DNA of 64,000 nucleotides, taken from assembly GCA_949825065.1 (NCBI GenBank), contig OX463847.1, forward strand, positions 40,582,831 to 40,646,830, given 5' to 3'. Position numbers and translations under genes: made by a program. Below, piece by piece: positions 43,990 through 54,264 of this stretch. The notes beneath the pieces are model-generated. The model ran no database searches. It worked only from the letters and a program-made list of their open reading frames with translations, and was not told where the DNA came from. Every line of letters begins with the position of its first letter. Within the stretch, counting starts at the first letter, position 1. Origin of the DNA: Odontocerum albicorne (lineage: Eukaryota > Arthropoda > Insecta > Trichoptera > Odontoceridae).

Positions 43990-44430
43990 ACGCCATTTCT
44001 ATATTAAGGTAGGAAGAGAGGACGGAGCCTTTCATGTCTCGACACATATTTCACCTCTTCGCATTCAATGTGCGTATGATTCGTATTATTTATCTGAATT
44101 TTATATTTCCTTCTTTCAAAATATCATTATTTTGATCATGATAAACTTTCAATGATCTTCCTTTAAGTTTTCCACTCACATTTACACTTTATTTCTCTTG
44201 TTAATCTTTCTTCATTCCTTTGATTCATTCACCTGAACCTTCTTAGAGTGATCTTCTTTATGTTATGTTACTCAACACATCAACCTCAACACATTTATCC
44301 TTAATCACTTAATTTTGTATTCTGTCATACATTGTAACATCATGTATTCTCCTGAGAGCATGCATTTCTACAGTATTTATTCGACTATTTTCACTATTTT
44401 TTTTTCAATTCAACGTTTTCCTTCCATACA
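43990..44430 (-). mobile_element. LINE-H fragment
   Basis: It begins with the reversed 3' block (GTAGGAAGAGAGGACGGAGC, CTTTCATGTCTCGACACATA). It later contains TTCACCTGAACCTTCTTAGA then GTGATC, the reversed LRWF(G/Q)V codons, and TCAACACATTTATCCTTAAT. The order is that of other minus-oriented LINE-H copies, but all frames are broken. Confidence 0.65.
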
Positions 44431-44974
44431 AGTTACTACTAAAACACTGTTGTGAACTATCATCTAACCAGATTTTGATACTGTTCGGGTTGAGTTTATA
44501 CTCGTATATTTAACAGCCCCATTGACTTTGTTCATTTCACTATACGCCATTTGATGTATCTGAAATATACTCGTTAAAAAAACTCAATAGAAAATATAAC
44601 TAACATCAATTAACAGAAACTTCATAACATGCTGGCTCTGAGAACTGCTTTCAAGCACACACGAATACAGTCGGAACAAAACAAGAAAGAAGTTAATAAA
44701 CAGTTCGATCAAATAGGAGAGCGCGAGTAATCCAATATGCTTTCTATTGAAAACAAATCATGTCCAAATATTGAACTTGCAAGTCAAGAGTCTAGTAGAC
44801 AAGAGTCTACGTTGTTGGCATTCTCGTTGAAAATGCACTCAGATAGACTTAATCTTAGGGGTTGTCAACAATTTGGGAATGCTTCCAAAAAAAATAAAAC
44901 CAACACGTATTTTTAGAGTTTGTCTGCATTTTTTAAAGTCGTTTGTCTATGGATGTAATTGAAACGATTGATCA
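44431..44974. other. No firm feature
   Basis: It may hold the upstream part of the LINE that ends at 45285, but no motif could be followed. Confidence 0.35.
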
Positions 44975-45285
44975 AGGCTAATTAAACATATTCGATTCCA
45001 CACGATAAAGTGCGTTTTCTGAAACGGAAAAAAGACCTTTTTGAAGAACACTGGATATACTCCGAAGGGGTGGTTAGATACAAGGTAAACATGCGAAAAT
45101 GGGGTTTCTTGAACGAAAAAAGCACTACGTGTGATTGTGGAGATAAACTGGACTCACAACACATGCTAGTTTGACTGAACACCAGGATGACATGCTCTAG
45201 ACAGGATCTGATTGATGCGAATAAAAGGGCGATCTCTGGTGTCTCCTACTGGAAACACGTGGCATAATTGATAGTCCGGACACGA
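44975..45285 (+). pseudogene. LINE ORF2 C-terminus with CxCG zinc-binding segment
   Basis: At 45070-45250 the translation reads VVRYKVNMRKWGFLNEKSTT, CDCGDKLDSQHMLV, a stop, then RQDLIDANKRAISGVSYWKH. Many insect LINEs end with R(x)nGRxxxNxxKWGxxxxxxCDCGxxxQxxxHxLxxC ... A ... W, so the match is specific to that terminal zinc-binding region. The final Cys is lost. A different family from LINE-H, -G and -C. Confidence 0.75.
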
Positions 45286-45289
45286 AAAT

Positions 45290-45620
45290 AAATTGACGTT
45301 ATTTGATATATTTCCGGATGAGTTGCTTTTATATATCAGAAGATTCACAAAGGTGTCTTTTGTAGATCACCTTCCCTTCGTAATTTTTCTACAGTTTCCT
45401 TATGAAATATGTTTATATGCATATCCGGAAAAGTACTATAGTTTATCGAATGGCGTTAACCGCCATGCTGTTATTACAATGAGGTTATATATTTTTATTT
45501 TTTAATAGTTTTAATTTATCAATAATAGTGAGTTTGAATTCTGAGGTACAGCGCCGTTGAGGAGAGTCCCCTCTCTAAACTGCGCTATAGAAATCTTCCT
45601 TTTATTATTATTATTCTCTA
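45290..45620 (-). mobile_element. SINE-3, head and body
   Basis: The minus strand reads AATAATAATAATAAAAGGAA, TAGCGCAGTTTAGAGAGGGG, ACTCTCCTCAACGGCGC, then GAATTCAAACTCAC (B-box region), and after a linker CTACAAAAGACACCTTTGTG followed by AATCTTCTGATATATAAA (body). TAGCGCAGTTTAGAG resembles a tRNA D-arm/A box, which supports a tRNA origin. Confidence 0.65.
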
Positions 45621-45659
45621 TAACATGTCAAAATACAGTGGTGGACTATCAGCTTAACA

Positions 45660-46140
45660 GATTTTGATACTTCATGTGTGAGAGTGAAACGAGGATGTGA
45701 AAAAAATACTGATAGGAGCCGAATAAATACTGTAGAAATGCGTGCATATGGAACAATACATGGAGTGACCATGTATGACAGAATACGGAATGAAGTGATA
45801 ATGGATGAATGTGAACTTAAGGCTAATGTGTTAAGCAAGATGGAAAAGAGCACGCTGAGATGGTTTTGGCATGTGGAACGAATTAATGAACAACAGAATA
45901 ACAAAACAGTGCGAATGTGAGTAAAAGGTGTGTGAGAGGAAGACCAAAAAAGTATGATTAGATCAAACTTATTATATTCTAAAAGAAGGAAACGTAGAAA
46001 GTAAGAGAAATATTAGAAATTGTGTGAGGTGTGTGGATGTGGAAAAGGCGAAGGATATATGTCGAGATAGGAAAATCTGGATCCCTGTCCTCTCTTCCTA
46101 TCCCGACAGGCAGACGACGTGATGTTATGTATGTACAATA
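45660..46140 (+). pseudogene. LINE-H ORF2 C-terminal part, best copy
   Basis: The frame at 45678-45920 reads NTVEMRAYGTIHGVTMYDRI, RNEVIMDECELKANVLSKME and KSTLRWFWHVERINEQQNNK. Continuing in other frames are VRGRPKKYD, then a CVRCVDVEKAKDICRDRKIW segment and the SSLPIPTG-type end (TCCTCTCTTCCTATCCCGAC). This is the classical C-terminus of RTE-type ORF2 (RRIxGVxxxDRxRNExIxxECxxKxxVxxKMExxxLRWFGHVERM ... DRxxW). 5' truncated. It serves here as the reference for the other LINE-H fragments. Confidence 0.9.
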
Positions 46141-46471
46141 TATACCAATCCTCCCATCTGCATACAATTTGAATGAATTCCACACATTATTGTAAGATTT
46201 AAAGGATATCTGTTATATTTTTAACAGTAATTCTGCAATCTTGCTAAACCACGCCCATGATATTTTCAAAGTTTTCGGAGCGTTGAGATCTATCCCATCT
46301 GCCTTCCCTAAAAGAGACATAACCTGATGGTGTGTACATATGTATCCCTTTAACTTATTTTGTTAGCAACCCAATGTGCATCGGGACATCGTCATTTTTA
46401 TCCAATGCGTTCAACCTACACATGAACAGCATTCATCCATATACTCTTATTTTAAATGTATTTCACTATTG

Positions 46472-46682
46472 TTCGGAAATTTTAGGATGAGTCTTGTGAC
46501 AGCTCACAAATTTGCCCCAATACAACCTTATGTAATGTATTTACCTAAATAATTTGCTATTTATTAGAATTGAGGCTTATATTAAAGTTAATAAATTAAT
46601 TAAAATTACTGAACATCGTTACAAGGTTGTATTGGGGCAAATTTGTGAGCTGTCACAGGACTCATCCTAGAATTTCCGAACT
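46472..46682. mobile_element. Hairpin MITE with 60-bp inverted ends
   Basis: The left arm TTCGGAAATTTTAGGATGAG, TCTTGTGACAGCTCACAAAT, TTGCCCCAATACAACCTT and the right arm are near-perfect reverse complements, separated by about 85 bp of AT-rich loop. No frame. ACTAT occurs just outside each end and may be a target duplication. Confidence 0.8.
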
Positions 46683-46815
46683 ATAATAACATTCTCAACA
46701 TATGTTTTCTTCTTCTTATTTCACTTCATCATCATACAAAAAGACAGATACTATGTTAAACCTTACATTTTTTGTCAATAATAAATATTTGTATAATTCT
46801 TCTTCTTTTTTCCAG

Positions 46816-46897
46816 AATGCTGGAACCTTACCAGCCCAAGTTCCAGCAGCAGCACAGACAGAGCTGTGCCATGGTAGAGTCGCAGAGTATCCTGCCG
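46816..46897 (+). CDS. Internal exon, cytoplasmic tail of the same host gene
   Basis: The acceptor is TTCTTTTTTCCAG and the donor GTGAGT follows at 46898. The 82-bp exon starts with one base that completes the split Arg codon left by the exon at 42887-42995 (AG + A). It then reads MLEPYQPKFQQQHRQSCAMV and ESQSILP, ending on a codon boundary. The matching phases, GC-rich coding composition and consensus splice sites make a real exon likely. The product is a Gln-rich, basic juxtamembrane cytoplasmic segment. Confidence 0.75.
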
Positions 46898-47084
46898 GTG
46901 AGTATACATGTATGTCAACCAACCAATTCACTTTTATTATTTTAGTTCTTAAACACTAGTAAATAGCACCGAAAATGTAGTGTCTATAATTATGCTTTTA
47001 AATATATTTTTTTAAATATTGATGACAATGTGGAATTAGTTTATTATTAAATCACTGTTTTGTGTCTTTTTTAATGTTCCTTTC

Positions 47085-48170
47085 ATCTTGTGTATATCAA
47101 TTGTGCCATATGCCATCGAAATGTTGATGAAAGGGATATATCAATAGTAATTATCATGGTATGGTATTTGATACATATGATAATTGTAATATACGTTACA
47201 GTTGATGAAAGTGATATATCAATAGTAATGATCACGGTATGGTATTTGATAGATATGATAATTGTAATATATCATAAGTACCAAATACCATATAAAAAAT
47301 GTTGATGAAAGTGATATAGCAATAGTAATTATCATGGCATGGCATTTGATACATATGATAATTGTAATATATCATATGTACCAAATACCATATACGAAAT
47401 ATTGATGAAAGTGATATATCAATAGTAATTATCATGGCATGGTGTTTGATACATATGTTAATCATAAGTACCAAATATCATATACAAAATGTTGATGAAA
47501 GTGATATATCAATAGTAACTATCATGGTATGGTATTTGATACATATGATAATTGTAATATATCATAAGTACCAAGTACCGTATACGAAATGTTGATGAAA
47601 GTGACATATCAATAGTAATTATCATGGCATGGTGTTTGATACATATGTTAATCATAAGTACCAAATATCATATACAAAATGTTGATGAAAGTGATATATC
47701 AATAGTAACTATCATGGTATGGTATTTGATACATATGATAATTGTAATATATCATAAGTACCAAGTACCGTATACGAAATGTTGATGAAAGTGACATATC
47801 AATAGTAATTATCATGGCATGGTGTTTGATACATATGTTAATCATAAGTACCAAATATCATATACAAAATGTTGATGAAAGTGATATATCAATAGTAACT
47901 ATCATGGTATGGTATTTGATACATATGATAATTGTAATATATCATAAGAACCAAGTACCGTATACGAAATGTTGATGAAAGTGATATATCAATAGTAATT
48001 ATCATGGTATGGTATTTGATACATATGATATTTGTAATATATCATAAGTACCAAATACCATATACAAAATGTTGATGAATGTTCCATTTGTAATGTTCCT
48101 TTTGTCTTGTCAACTGTGCCATATACCAAATGTGAAATTTTGTTGAAAGGGATATATTAATAGGTGTAAT
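47085..48170. repeat. Satellite of 100-bp and 83-bp units, partly higher-order
   Basis: The unit is GTTGATGAAAGTGATATATC, AATAGTAATTATCATGGTAT, GGTATTTGATACATATGATA, ATTGTAATATATCATAAGTA, CCAAATACCATATACAAAAT. A shorter form lacks the GATAATTGTAATATA part. From about 47400 to 47970 short and long forms alternate as a 183-bp dimer repeated three times almost identically. The array resumes after the mariner at 49450. It lies in the intron after exon 46816-46897. Confidence 0.9.
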
Positions 48171-48171
48171 A

Positions 48172-49447
48172 TTAGGTCCCCACATACGAAACCGGCGTTT
48201 TGCCGTACTGGCAACTTTGATCTCAAATATCTTCTCTTTGGTTAAGAATTTCAAATTCAAATTTATACAGCTATTTACTCAAGTATTTGTGTTTCGAAAA
48301 TTATAATTCATTTGTTTTTTCCTCAATTGTTTTTATTCTTTGCGTCACTCAGTTTACAAAATGGAAAACTTGAAATATCGCGTTATTTACGAGTACGAGT
48401 TCCACCGTGGCACCAGTGCTGCAGAAACGGCTCGAAGGATTAATGATGTGTATGGCGACGGTGCCGCAAAAGAAAACACAGTGCGTTTTTGGTTCCAACG
48501 TTTTCGTTCTGGATATTTCGACCTGCAGAACAAGCCCCGTGGAGAAAGTTGATAATGAAGAATTGAAGGCTATTGTGGAAGCGGATCCATCGCAAACCAC
48601 GTCCGAGTTAGCTGCAGGCTGCGGTGTTAGTGATAAAACTGTTTTAATCCACTTGAAGCAAATTGGGAAGGTGAAAAAGCTTGAAAGGTGGGTACCTCAC
48701 GAATTGAGTGAAGCAAATCAACAAACGCGCGTTGACTGCTGCGTTGCATTACTCAACCGGCACAATAATGAAGGGATTTTGAATCGAATCATTACCTGTG
48801 ATGAAAAGTGGATCCTGTATGATAATCGGAAGCGCTCATCGCAATGGCTGAACCCTGCCGAACCAGCCAAACCATGCCCCAAGCGAAAATTGACTCCAAA
48901 AAAGTTACTTGTGAGCGTTTGGTGGACTAGTGCTGGTGTCGTTCACTACAGCTTTCTTAAATCTGGCCAGACGATTACGGCAGATGTCTATTGTCAGCAA
49001 CTGCAAACCATGATGGAAAAGCTAGCTGCTAAACAACCGAGGCTGGTTAATCGCTCTAGGCCACTGCTGCTTCATGATAACGCTAGACCACACACTGCAC
49101 AATAGACGGCTACCAAATGAGAAGAGCTTCAATTGGAATGTCTAAGACATCCACCGTACTCTCCGGACCTTGCCCCAACAGATTACTATTTTTTTCGAAA
49201 TTTGGATAACTTCTTGCAAGGGAAAAAATTCAACTCCGATGGGGCAGTCCAAACCGACTTCAAAGATTTTATTGATTCCCGTCCGAATGGTTTTTTTAGT
49301 AAAGGGATCGATGAACTACCTATGAGATGGCAAAAGTGCATAGATAGCAATGGTACATACTTTGATTAAATAAATATATTATATTAAAAAAAAATCAACT
49401 TTATGTTCCTCCCAAACAAAACGCCAATTTCACATGTAAGGACCCAA
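48172..49447 (+). mobile_element. Nearly full-length mariner element, 1276 bp
   Basis: TA at 48170-48171 and 49448-49449 flank the element. Terminal inverted repeats of about 31 bp: left TTAGGTCCCCACATACGAAA, right on the minus strand TTGGGTCCTTACATGTGAAA, both continuing to a GGCGTTTTG motif. Length and structure are those of a complete mariner. It sits inside the 100-bp satellite, so it inserted after that array formed. The transposase is broken (next entry). Confidence 0.95.
48361..49369 (+). pseudogene. mariner transposase, inactivated
   Basis: It starts MENLKYRVIYEYEFHRGTSA with the helix-turn-helix region (AAETARRINDVYGDGAAKEN, TVRFWFQRF). The frame shifts near 48545 (NKPRG, then KVDNEELKAIVEADPSQTTS). 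The catalytic domain follows: ITCDEKWILYDNRKRSSQWL (first Asp), LLLHDNARPHTAQ (second Asp), PPYSPDLAPTDYYFF (third Asp, 34 residues after the second as in D,D34D mariners). Two in-frame stops lie between the second and third Asp (49105, 49120). It ends RWQKCIDSNGTYFD. All three catalytic acids survive. It resembles the group containing Hsmar1 (IGKVKKLxxWVPHEL), an assignment from memory. Confidence 0.95.
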
Positions 49448-49449
49448 TA

Positions 49450-50010
49450 TATCAACCGTGACATCATATCAATCTTGACATCAACGAAATGATGATGAAA
49501 GTGATATTCAGTCATAATAAATCAACCATATCCATGAAATGTTGATGAAAAATATATGATATATTAATCAGAGGTGCAAGGCCGTGCAGTAACGCACTGT
49601 ACTTCCATGCGGACGGTTGTCGGTTTGAATCCCGCGTAGTGCTATTCTCCTCAAATGACACAGGCATTTTTTTCCGCCGAGTATTCGGGGGTATAAGGAT
49701 ACCTGTAACTTCGGTCATGTATATAGTTTCAAAAGAGGAAAAAAGCATGCCGGTATGATCCGATCGTCTCACTTCGGTGCGCCATCATATCCAGTACAGC
49801 AGTGAGGCCGGTGAATTGGCTGGTGTGCAACGACTCACTGACTTAAAATATCTTCATGACACAAATCGCTTTCCAATTGAATTGACGTTGGAATGGCAAG
49901 CGGATCCTTGACTACGAGGCCCTGCAACGATCGATCAATCAATAGTCGATTATATCAACAAAAGTGATGTATCAACAGTTGTTATTTATCGACCTTAGTA
50001 CCTAATAAAT
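49450..50010. repeat. Satellite remnants flanking a SINE-2
   Basis: The sequence right of the mariner (ATATCAACCGTGACATCATA, GATGATGAAAGTGATATT, AAATGTTGATGAAAA) and 49950-50010 (TATATCAACAAAAGTGATGT) are degenerate copies of the 47-48 kb satellite. A GC-richer stretch at 49770-49930 is unassigned. Confidence 0.55.
49560..49765 (+). mobile_element. SINE-2 (tRNA-derived)
   Basis: The head GCAAGGCCGTGCAGTAACGC and B box CGGTTTGAATCCCGCG are followed by a body (CAGGCATTTTTTTCCGCCGA, GTATTCGGGGGTATAAGGAT) and AACTTCGGTCATGTATATAG, then TTTCAAAAGAGGAAAAAA. A second copy is at 54265, and a body piece occurs at 41825-41860. Confidence 0.65.
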
Positions 50011-50825
50011 TTTCAAAAGAATATTTAATCGGAATGGTAAAATCAACTTTTTCAAGTCAGACAAAGAAATGTATTTATCAGTCTATGATATACTCAGAAA
50101 AACCGAAATTTGTCAAGTGAAATCTCTAGTTTTTTTCCATAGCATTGTATAGAGTTAAAACATAAACGATGAAAAATAAGGAAATAAATACGTTGGTGAT
50201 AAATAATGGCGGTACTGAAGGCGAATGATGTGTATCCCATAGACCACAAAACCCACCGTGGACTACCAAGTCTTCATCCTCCAATAATAAGCTATTGCTG
50301 AAAGGTATTCGACATAATATGGGTAAAGGATCCGTTCATAAGTTGGGCAAGTTGCCAAGAAGAACAACGAACGTCGTGAAAAGCTTGTTATTAATTGGAC
50401 AGTTAAGGTAAAATAACCAAAGCTGAGGTATGTTACAACATGTATGGGTCAAATAAATTAACTAACAAGTTCCTCACAAAACATTGTAGTGAAAATGGCC
50501 CTAGGACTGGTAAGGATGAAATCAAATATTGCACAAATTTTAACACATAGAAGATGACCACGATGCTCAGCATTGAGCATACAATGAAGAAGAGGATTAA
50601 AATTATTCTAAGTTTTAATTAGGGAATACCAGAAGGTGTATGCCTATAACATGTAGCACGCTTTCAAGGCACGCGAGTGTTAAAAGTCCGACGAAGACGA
50701 TAGCAATGGAATCTAAATCGAAAGACAACGGTTGAGTAGAAGCAAGGTAAAGTCATCAGGTATTTAGTGATAGCAATGGAATCGGTTGCAAATCTCACCT
50801 TGTAAGTTATCATAATGTGTTGACG
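50011..50825. other. No firm feature
   Basis: Moderate-complexity DNA, perhaps the decayed upstream part of the LINE ending at 51070. A short duplicate GATAGCAATGGAATC occurs at 50699 and 50767. Confidence 0.35.
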
Positions 50826-50829
50826 ATCC

Positions 50830-51075
50830 CAACTTACCGAGGATTTGACCTGCCACGAAGACTATGGAGTATTCTAAATCGTCTTAAATGTAACCATGAT
50901 TGCAATGCATATATCTTGCATAGGTGAACTATCATTGATTCTCAAGTGTACTTACATGGAAAGATCTAGACTGTCGGTTACATTGTAGAAGAGTGTCCAA
51001 AACACTAATTCCCATAAGGGCTACTCTTGAGACTATCATAGTTGAGAAACAAGAGACCACAAACCACACAAAAGA
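50830..51075 (+). pseudogene. LINE ORF2 C-terminal scrap
   Basis: At 50856-51030 the translation reads PRRLWSILNRLKCNHDCNAY, then DSQVYLHG and TVGYIVEECPKH. It resembles the terminal RxxWxxLNRxRTxxGRC ... QTxxHIVEECP region of insect LINEs. The Cys-Asp-Cys-Gly motif is lost. Heavily decayed. Confidence 0.45.
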
Positions 51076-51535
51076 AGAAGTTTCGAAAATTATGCAGAAC
51101 GCCGCTAAAACTTTCATATTTCAGATCTCGACAAATCATCATATTTTTTATTACCTTCATAATATATTACGCGTGCGATATATAATCGTACCTACAAAAT
51201 GGATTTTTTTTAGACAAAGCCCAATATTTCATCCACCGTGTCAGGACCAAGGACCAACGGTATCAATACTGCATGAATGAAAAGTCTAACTGAGCTTGAA
51301 ATTAAATAATTTGCACATACCCAGTTGTTAATGAATCGTGTTGAAGGAGGTTAGTGGAAGAGATCAATACTAGGAAAAAAATCAAAATTAAATTATATCA
51401 ATAGTAATGTTATGTTGTCGTTAATTTAAAAAATGCAACATAGCGGGTCTTGAAAAATAGTGAAAATAGGGATTTATTGTTGCACGTTTTATATACATTT
51501 CATACTACGGTCTGCAGGAGAGGCAAGAGATATAT
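51076..51535. other. No recognisable feature
   Basis: AT-rich DNA. The 95-codon frame at 50993-51280 begins within the LINE scrap and shows no domain. Confidence 0.4.
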
Positions 51536-51539
51536 CGGT

Positions 51540-51675
51540 GTCTCGCTCTCGCTCTTCGCTACTAGTGAGTTAAATGACCGCGCGGGCGACCTTCGCCTGG
51601 CGTCGTCTCGCACTCGCCACAGGCGAGTTCAATGACCGCGCGGACAAGGGTCGCCTTGGTGGGTTCAGTGACCGC
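51540..51675. repeat. GC-rich degenerate direct repeat
   Basis: GAGTTAAATGACCGCGCGGG, GAGTTCAATGACCGCGCGGA and GGGTTCAGTGACCGCACACA recur at spacings of about 53 and 40 bp with GCGACCTTCGCC-like text between. It is one of the most GC-rich stretches in the window. Origin unknown. Confidence 0.6.
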
Positions 51676-51784
51676 ACACACGGTTGCTACATCTCCATAT
51701 AGACATGTGAGTTAATGATTAATGCAAATGTTGTGTGTGATGAAGTGTTGTGGACATGATTTTTAAATCTACTAAGACGTTATT

Positions 51785-52295
51785 CCATAAAAGTATTTTA
51801 GTATCAGCTTTGATAAATGGGAGTGAAACATAGGCGTGGAAAAAGGCAAAAAAGATCCGAATAATTGCTGTAAAAATGCATGCACTGAGAAGAAAAAATG
51901 AGGGGACAATGTATGAGAGGATACGGAGTTAAGTGAAAAGAGATGAATGTAAACTTAAGAATGATGAGTGAGATGAAAAAGAGCACTTAGAGATGATATG
52001 AGCACGAGGAATGAATAAATAAAGAAAATATATACTCGTATATAGCGTAACTATGAATGAAGTATGTGGTAGAGGAAGCCCAATTATAGTATGATTGTAT
52101 CATGTGAATGAAATTTTGAAAGACGAAAAAGTAAAAAGTCAGGGGAATCGTAGGAATTGTATGAGAAAAAATATTGGGATGTAGAAGAGGCAAATTATGT
52201 GTGTCGAGATAGTAAATGTTGACGCTATGTCCTATCTGTCTACCCCAACAGGGAAATGGAGTGATGTGATGTTAAAATTTGATGTGGTAGAAATT
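51785..52295 (+). pseudogene. LINE-H ORF2 C-terminal remnant
   Basis: LINGSET-stop-AWKKAKKIRI (about 51810) precedes MHALRRKNEGTMYERIRS, a KMKKST-stop-RWYEHEE segment, a VVEEAQL-type remnant and the 3' block CTATCTGTCTACCCCAACAG then GGAAATGGAGTGATGTGATG. The order is the same as at 45.7 kb. Stops and frameshifts throughout. Confidence 0.7.
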
Positions 52296-52765
52296 TTGAT
52301 AATATTGAGATTAAAGTACATGCAAGAATATGAATGATGTGTGAATAGTATTTATGAAAAATAGCTGAGTGTTTTAGTATTTATGAAAAATATCTGAAAT
52401 TTGCTATTTAGGTTCGTGACCAGTTCGCCACAGGTCAAACCTAGTGAAATGGTTCTCTATATCCACAGAATTGTATTTTTTGATTTTTTTTACTGCAGTT
52501 TACATGTTCTCTACGTTTAGCATTTCCATTAAAATATGTAAATTCTAAATGTTGTACTGGAGATAAAAAAAGTATATAAAAAAACCCGCTAATGTAAGAC
52601 ATCTATCTGCTGAGGAAAATCTGATAAGAATATATAAAAAAAACATTCAAGCTGTTCGAAATTGGTATATTTTAAAAACAATAAATCTAATCCAACCTTT
52701 CTAACAAAATATTCAAAAATAAAATTTTGATCACAAAATTGTTTAGTGAACTTATTATACATTTC
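52296..52765. other. No recognisable feature
   Basis: AT-rich DNA. AGTATTTATGAAAAATA is duplicated at 52348 and 52377. Confidence 0.45.
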
Positions 52766-52767
52766 GA

Positions 52768-53041
52768 TTGTCCAGTTCATTACTCAAACAACTCCAAATA
52801 ACCTGTTTTGAAATAATGAGAAAAGCAATATTATAATCGTCACCATAAATCAAACACTTATTCATTTTTGCCCGAGTTTTATATATTTCATCAATACATG
52901 TTGATAAAATCTATTGATAAAATAAATAAAACTCGGGCAAAAATTAATAGTATTTGATTTATGGGGACGATTATAATATTGCTTTTCTAATTATCTCAAA
53001 ACAGGTTATTTGGAGTTGTCTGAGTAATGAATTGGACGTTG
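52768..53041. mobile_element. Hairpin MITE with about 115-bp arms
   Basis: The left arm (GTCCAGTTCATTACTCAAAC, AACTCCAAATAACCTGTTTT, GCAATATTATAATCGTC, TTTTTGCCCGAGTTTTAT) and its reverse complement in the right arm (52925-53041) match at about nine bases in ten. A short AT-rich loop contains TGATAAAATCTATTGATAAA. No coding potential. Confidence 0.85.
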
Positions 53042-53271
53042 ATGAGAAATTACGTGATTTCAGAATTTTCAACGACATGTTATAAAAAAAAAGCCAAAAA
53101 CAAACAATTATTTATACAACGTACTAGTTTGTGGAGAATGCAGGGAGGCGTGGTAATGTAATGTTACACAAAAAAGTCTAGTTTAGTTTGGGTGATTTTA
53201 CAATAGTTTATCTTTATTAATTAAAATTGTTATTTTATTCAACTCTTGTATCATTTTTTTAACCATAGCTC

Positions 53272-53525
53272 TTACAGTACCCGGCGGTAAGTAATACACA
53301 TCGGGCTTAAGAAAGAGACTGTCGGCCATAATCGGCTAACTTCGGCTTTGTAGAGCGTCGTCTCTGTCATTCATACACGTGTTCCGTCGCAATTTGTCAG
53401 TCATTATGGCCGTCATCGTGTGACAGAGACGACGCTCTACAAAGCCGAAGTTAGCCGATTATGGCCGAAAGTCTGTTTCTTAGGCCTGATGTGTATTATC
53501 TTACTTATCGCCGGGTACTTGTACT
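53272..53525. mobile_element. Hairpin MITE with TACCCGGCG ends
   Basis: AGTACCCGGCGGTAAGTAAT at the left and, on the other strand, AAGTACCCGGCGATAAGTAA at the right begin arms of about 110 bp. The inner part of the arms (TCGGCCATAATCGGCTAACT, TCGGCTTTGTAGAGCGTCGT, CTCTGTCA) is perfectly palindromic, and the outer part has several mismatches and a small insertion. The loop is about 60 bp. Confidence 0.85.
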
Positions 53526-53569
53526 AGATATTTGATATAATACTTGTTTATGGTGATGAAAATATGTAC

Positions 53570-53705
53570 AACAAGCTTTACCCCTTTGGGATTTTGAGAG
53601 AGGACAAGTCACCACGTTTTCCTATCCACACACACAGCTTTCCTTCGTCCACATCAATAGTTATCATCATAAAAACAAATCTGTTTCTCGTCATTTTGAA
53701 ACACT
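53570..53705 (-). mobile_element. LINE-H 3' scrap
   Basis: The reversed 3' block is recognisable: TTTGGGATTTTGAGAGAGGA, then CAAGTCACCACGTTTTCCTA and TCCACACACACAGCTTTCCT. Only the last part of the family is present. Confidence 0.4.
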
Positions 53706-53730
53706 GATTGAATATCTCCTTACAGCATAG

Positions 53731-53994
53731 TGGCGAATGCTCTGCACCAATTCTCTATCTGAGGAGACTTTATTTTGATCTACCCACGTAGATGCACCAA
53801 TTCTCTATCTGAGGACATTTTATTTTGATCTACCCATATAGGTGCACCAATTCTCTATCTGACGAGATTTTATTTTGATCTACCCATGTAGGTGCACCAA
53901 TTCTCTATCTGAGGAGATTTTATTTTGATCTACCCACGTAGATGCACCAATTCTCTATCTGGGGAGATTTTATTTTGATCTACCCACGTAGGTG
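53731..53994. repeat. 50-bp tandem repeat, 5 copies
   Basis: The unit is GCACCAATTCTCTATCTGAG, GAGATTTTATTTTGATCTAC, CCACGTAGAT. Copies vary at a few sites (GACGAG, GGGGAG, CCATATAGGT). Confidence 0.95.
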
Positions 53995-54264
53995 CGTGGG
54001 TGATTAAGAGATCCCACACGGCCCATGGGAGATGGTTTCCGACTAACAGGCAATTCGACGGCTGCATCCGCGTTCACAGGCTTTCAGTTCTAGCTCTCCA
54101 ACAATCAACAAATCTCCGGAGAGCTTTCAAGGGGGCTAAAGGGGGTGATTATAGCGCAAGAAACGTAACAAATTTCTCAAACAAACGTAACAAAGCTTAT
54201 TAAAATTATATCGTTGTTAGGTTTGTGTTTGAAAAGTTATAGTTATAGAGGTGCATGACTTTAA
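53995..54264. other. No firm feature
   Basis: A GC-richer stretch with a 67-codon plus frame (54000-54203), not recognised, perhaps part of an older element. Confidence 0.3.

Larger units (their letters stand above)
42996..46815 (+). other. Intron of the host gene, filled with transposable elements
   Basis: Bounded by GTAAAA and a TTCTTCTTTTTTCCAG acceptor. It contains LINE-G, LINE-H on both strands, another LINE 3' end, a SINE-3 copy and a hairpin MITE, all described separately. No further exon was seen within it. Confidence 0.65.
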
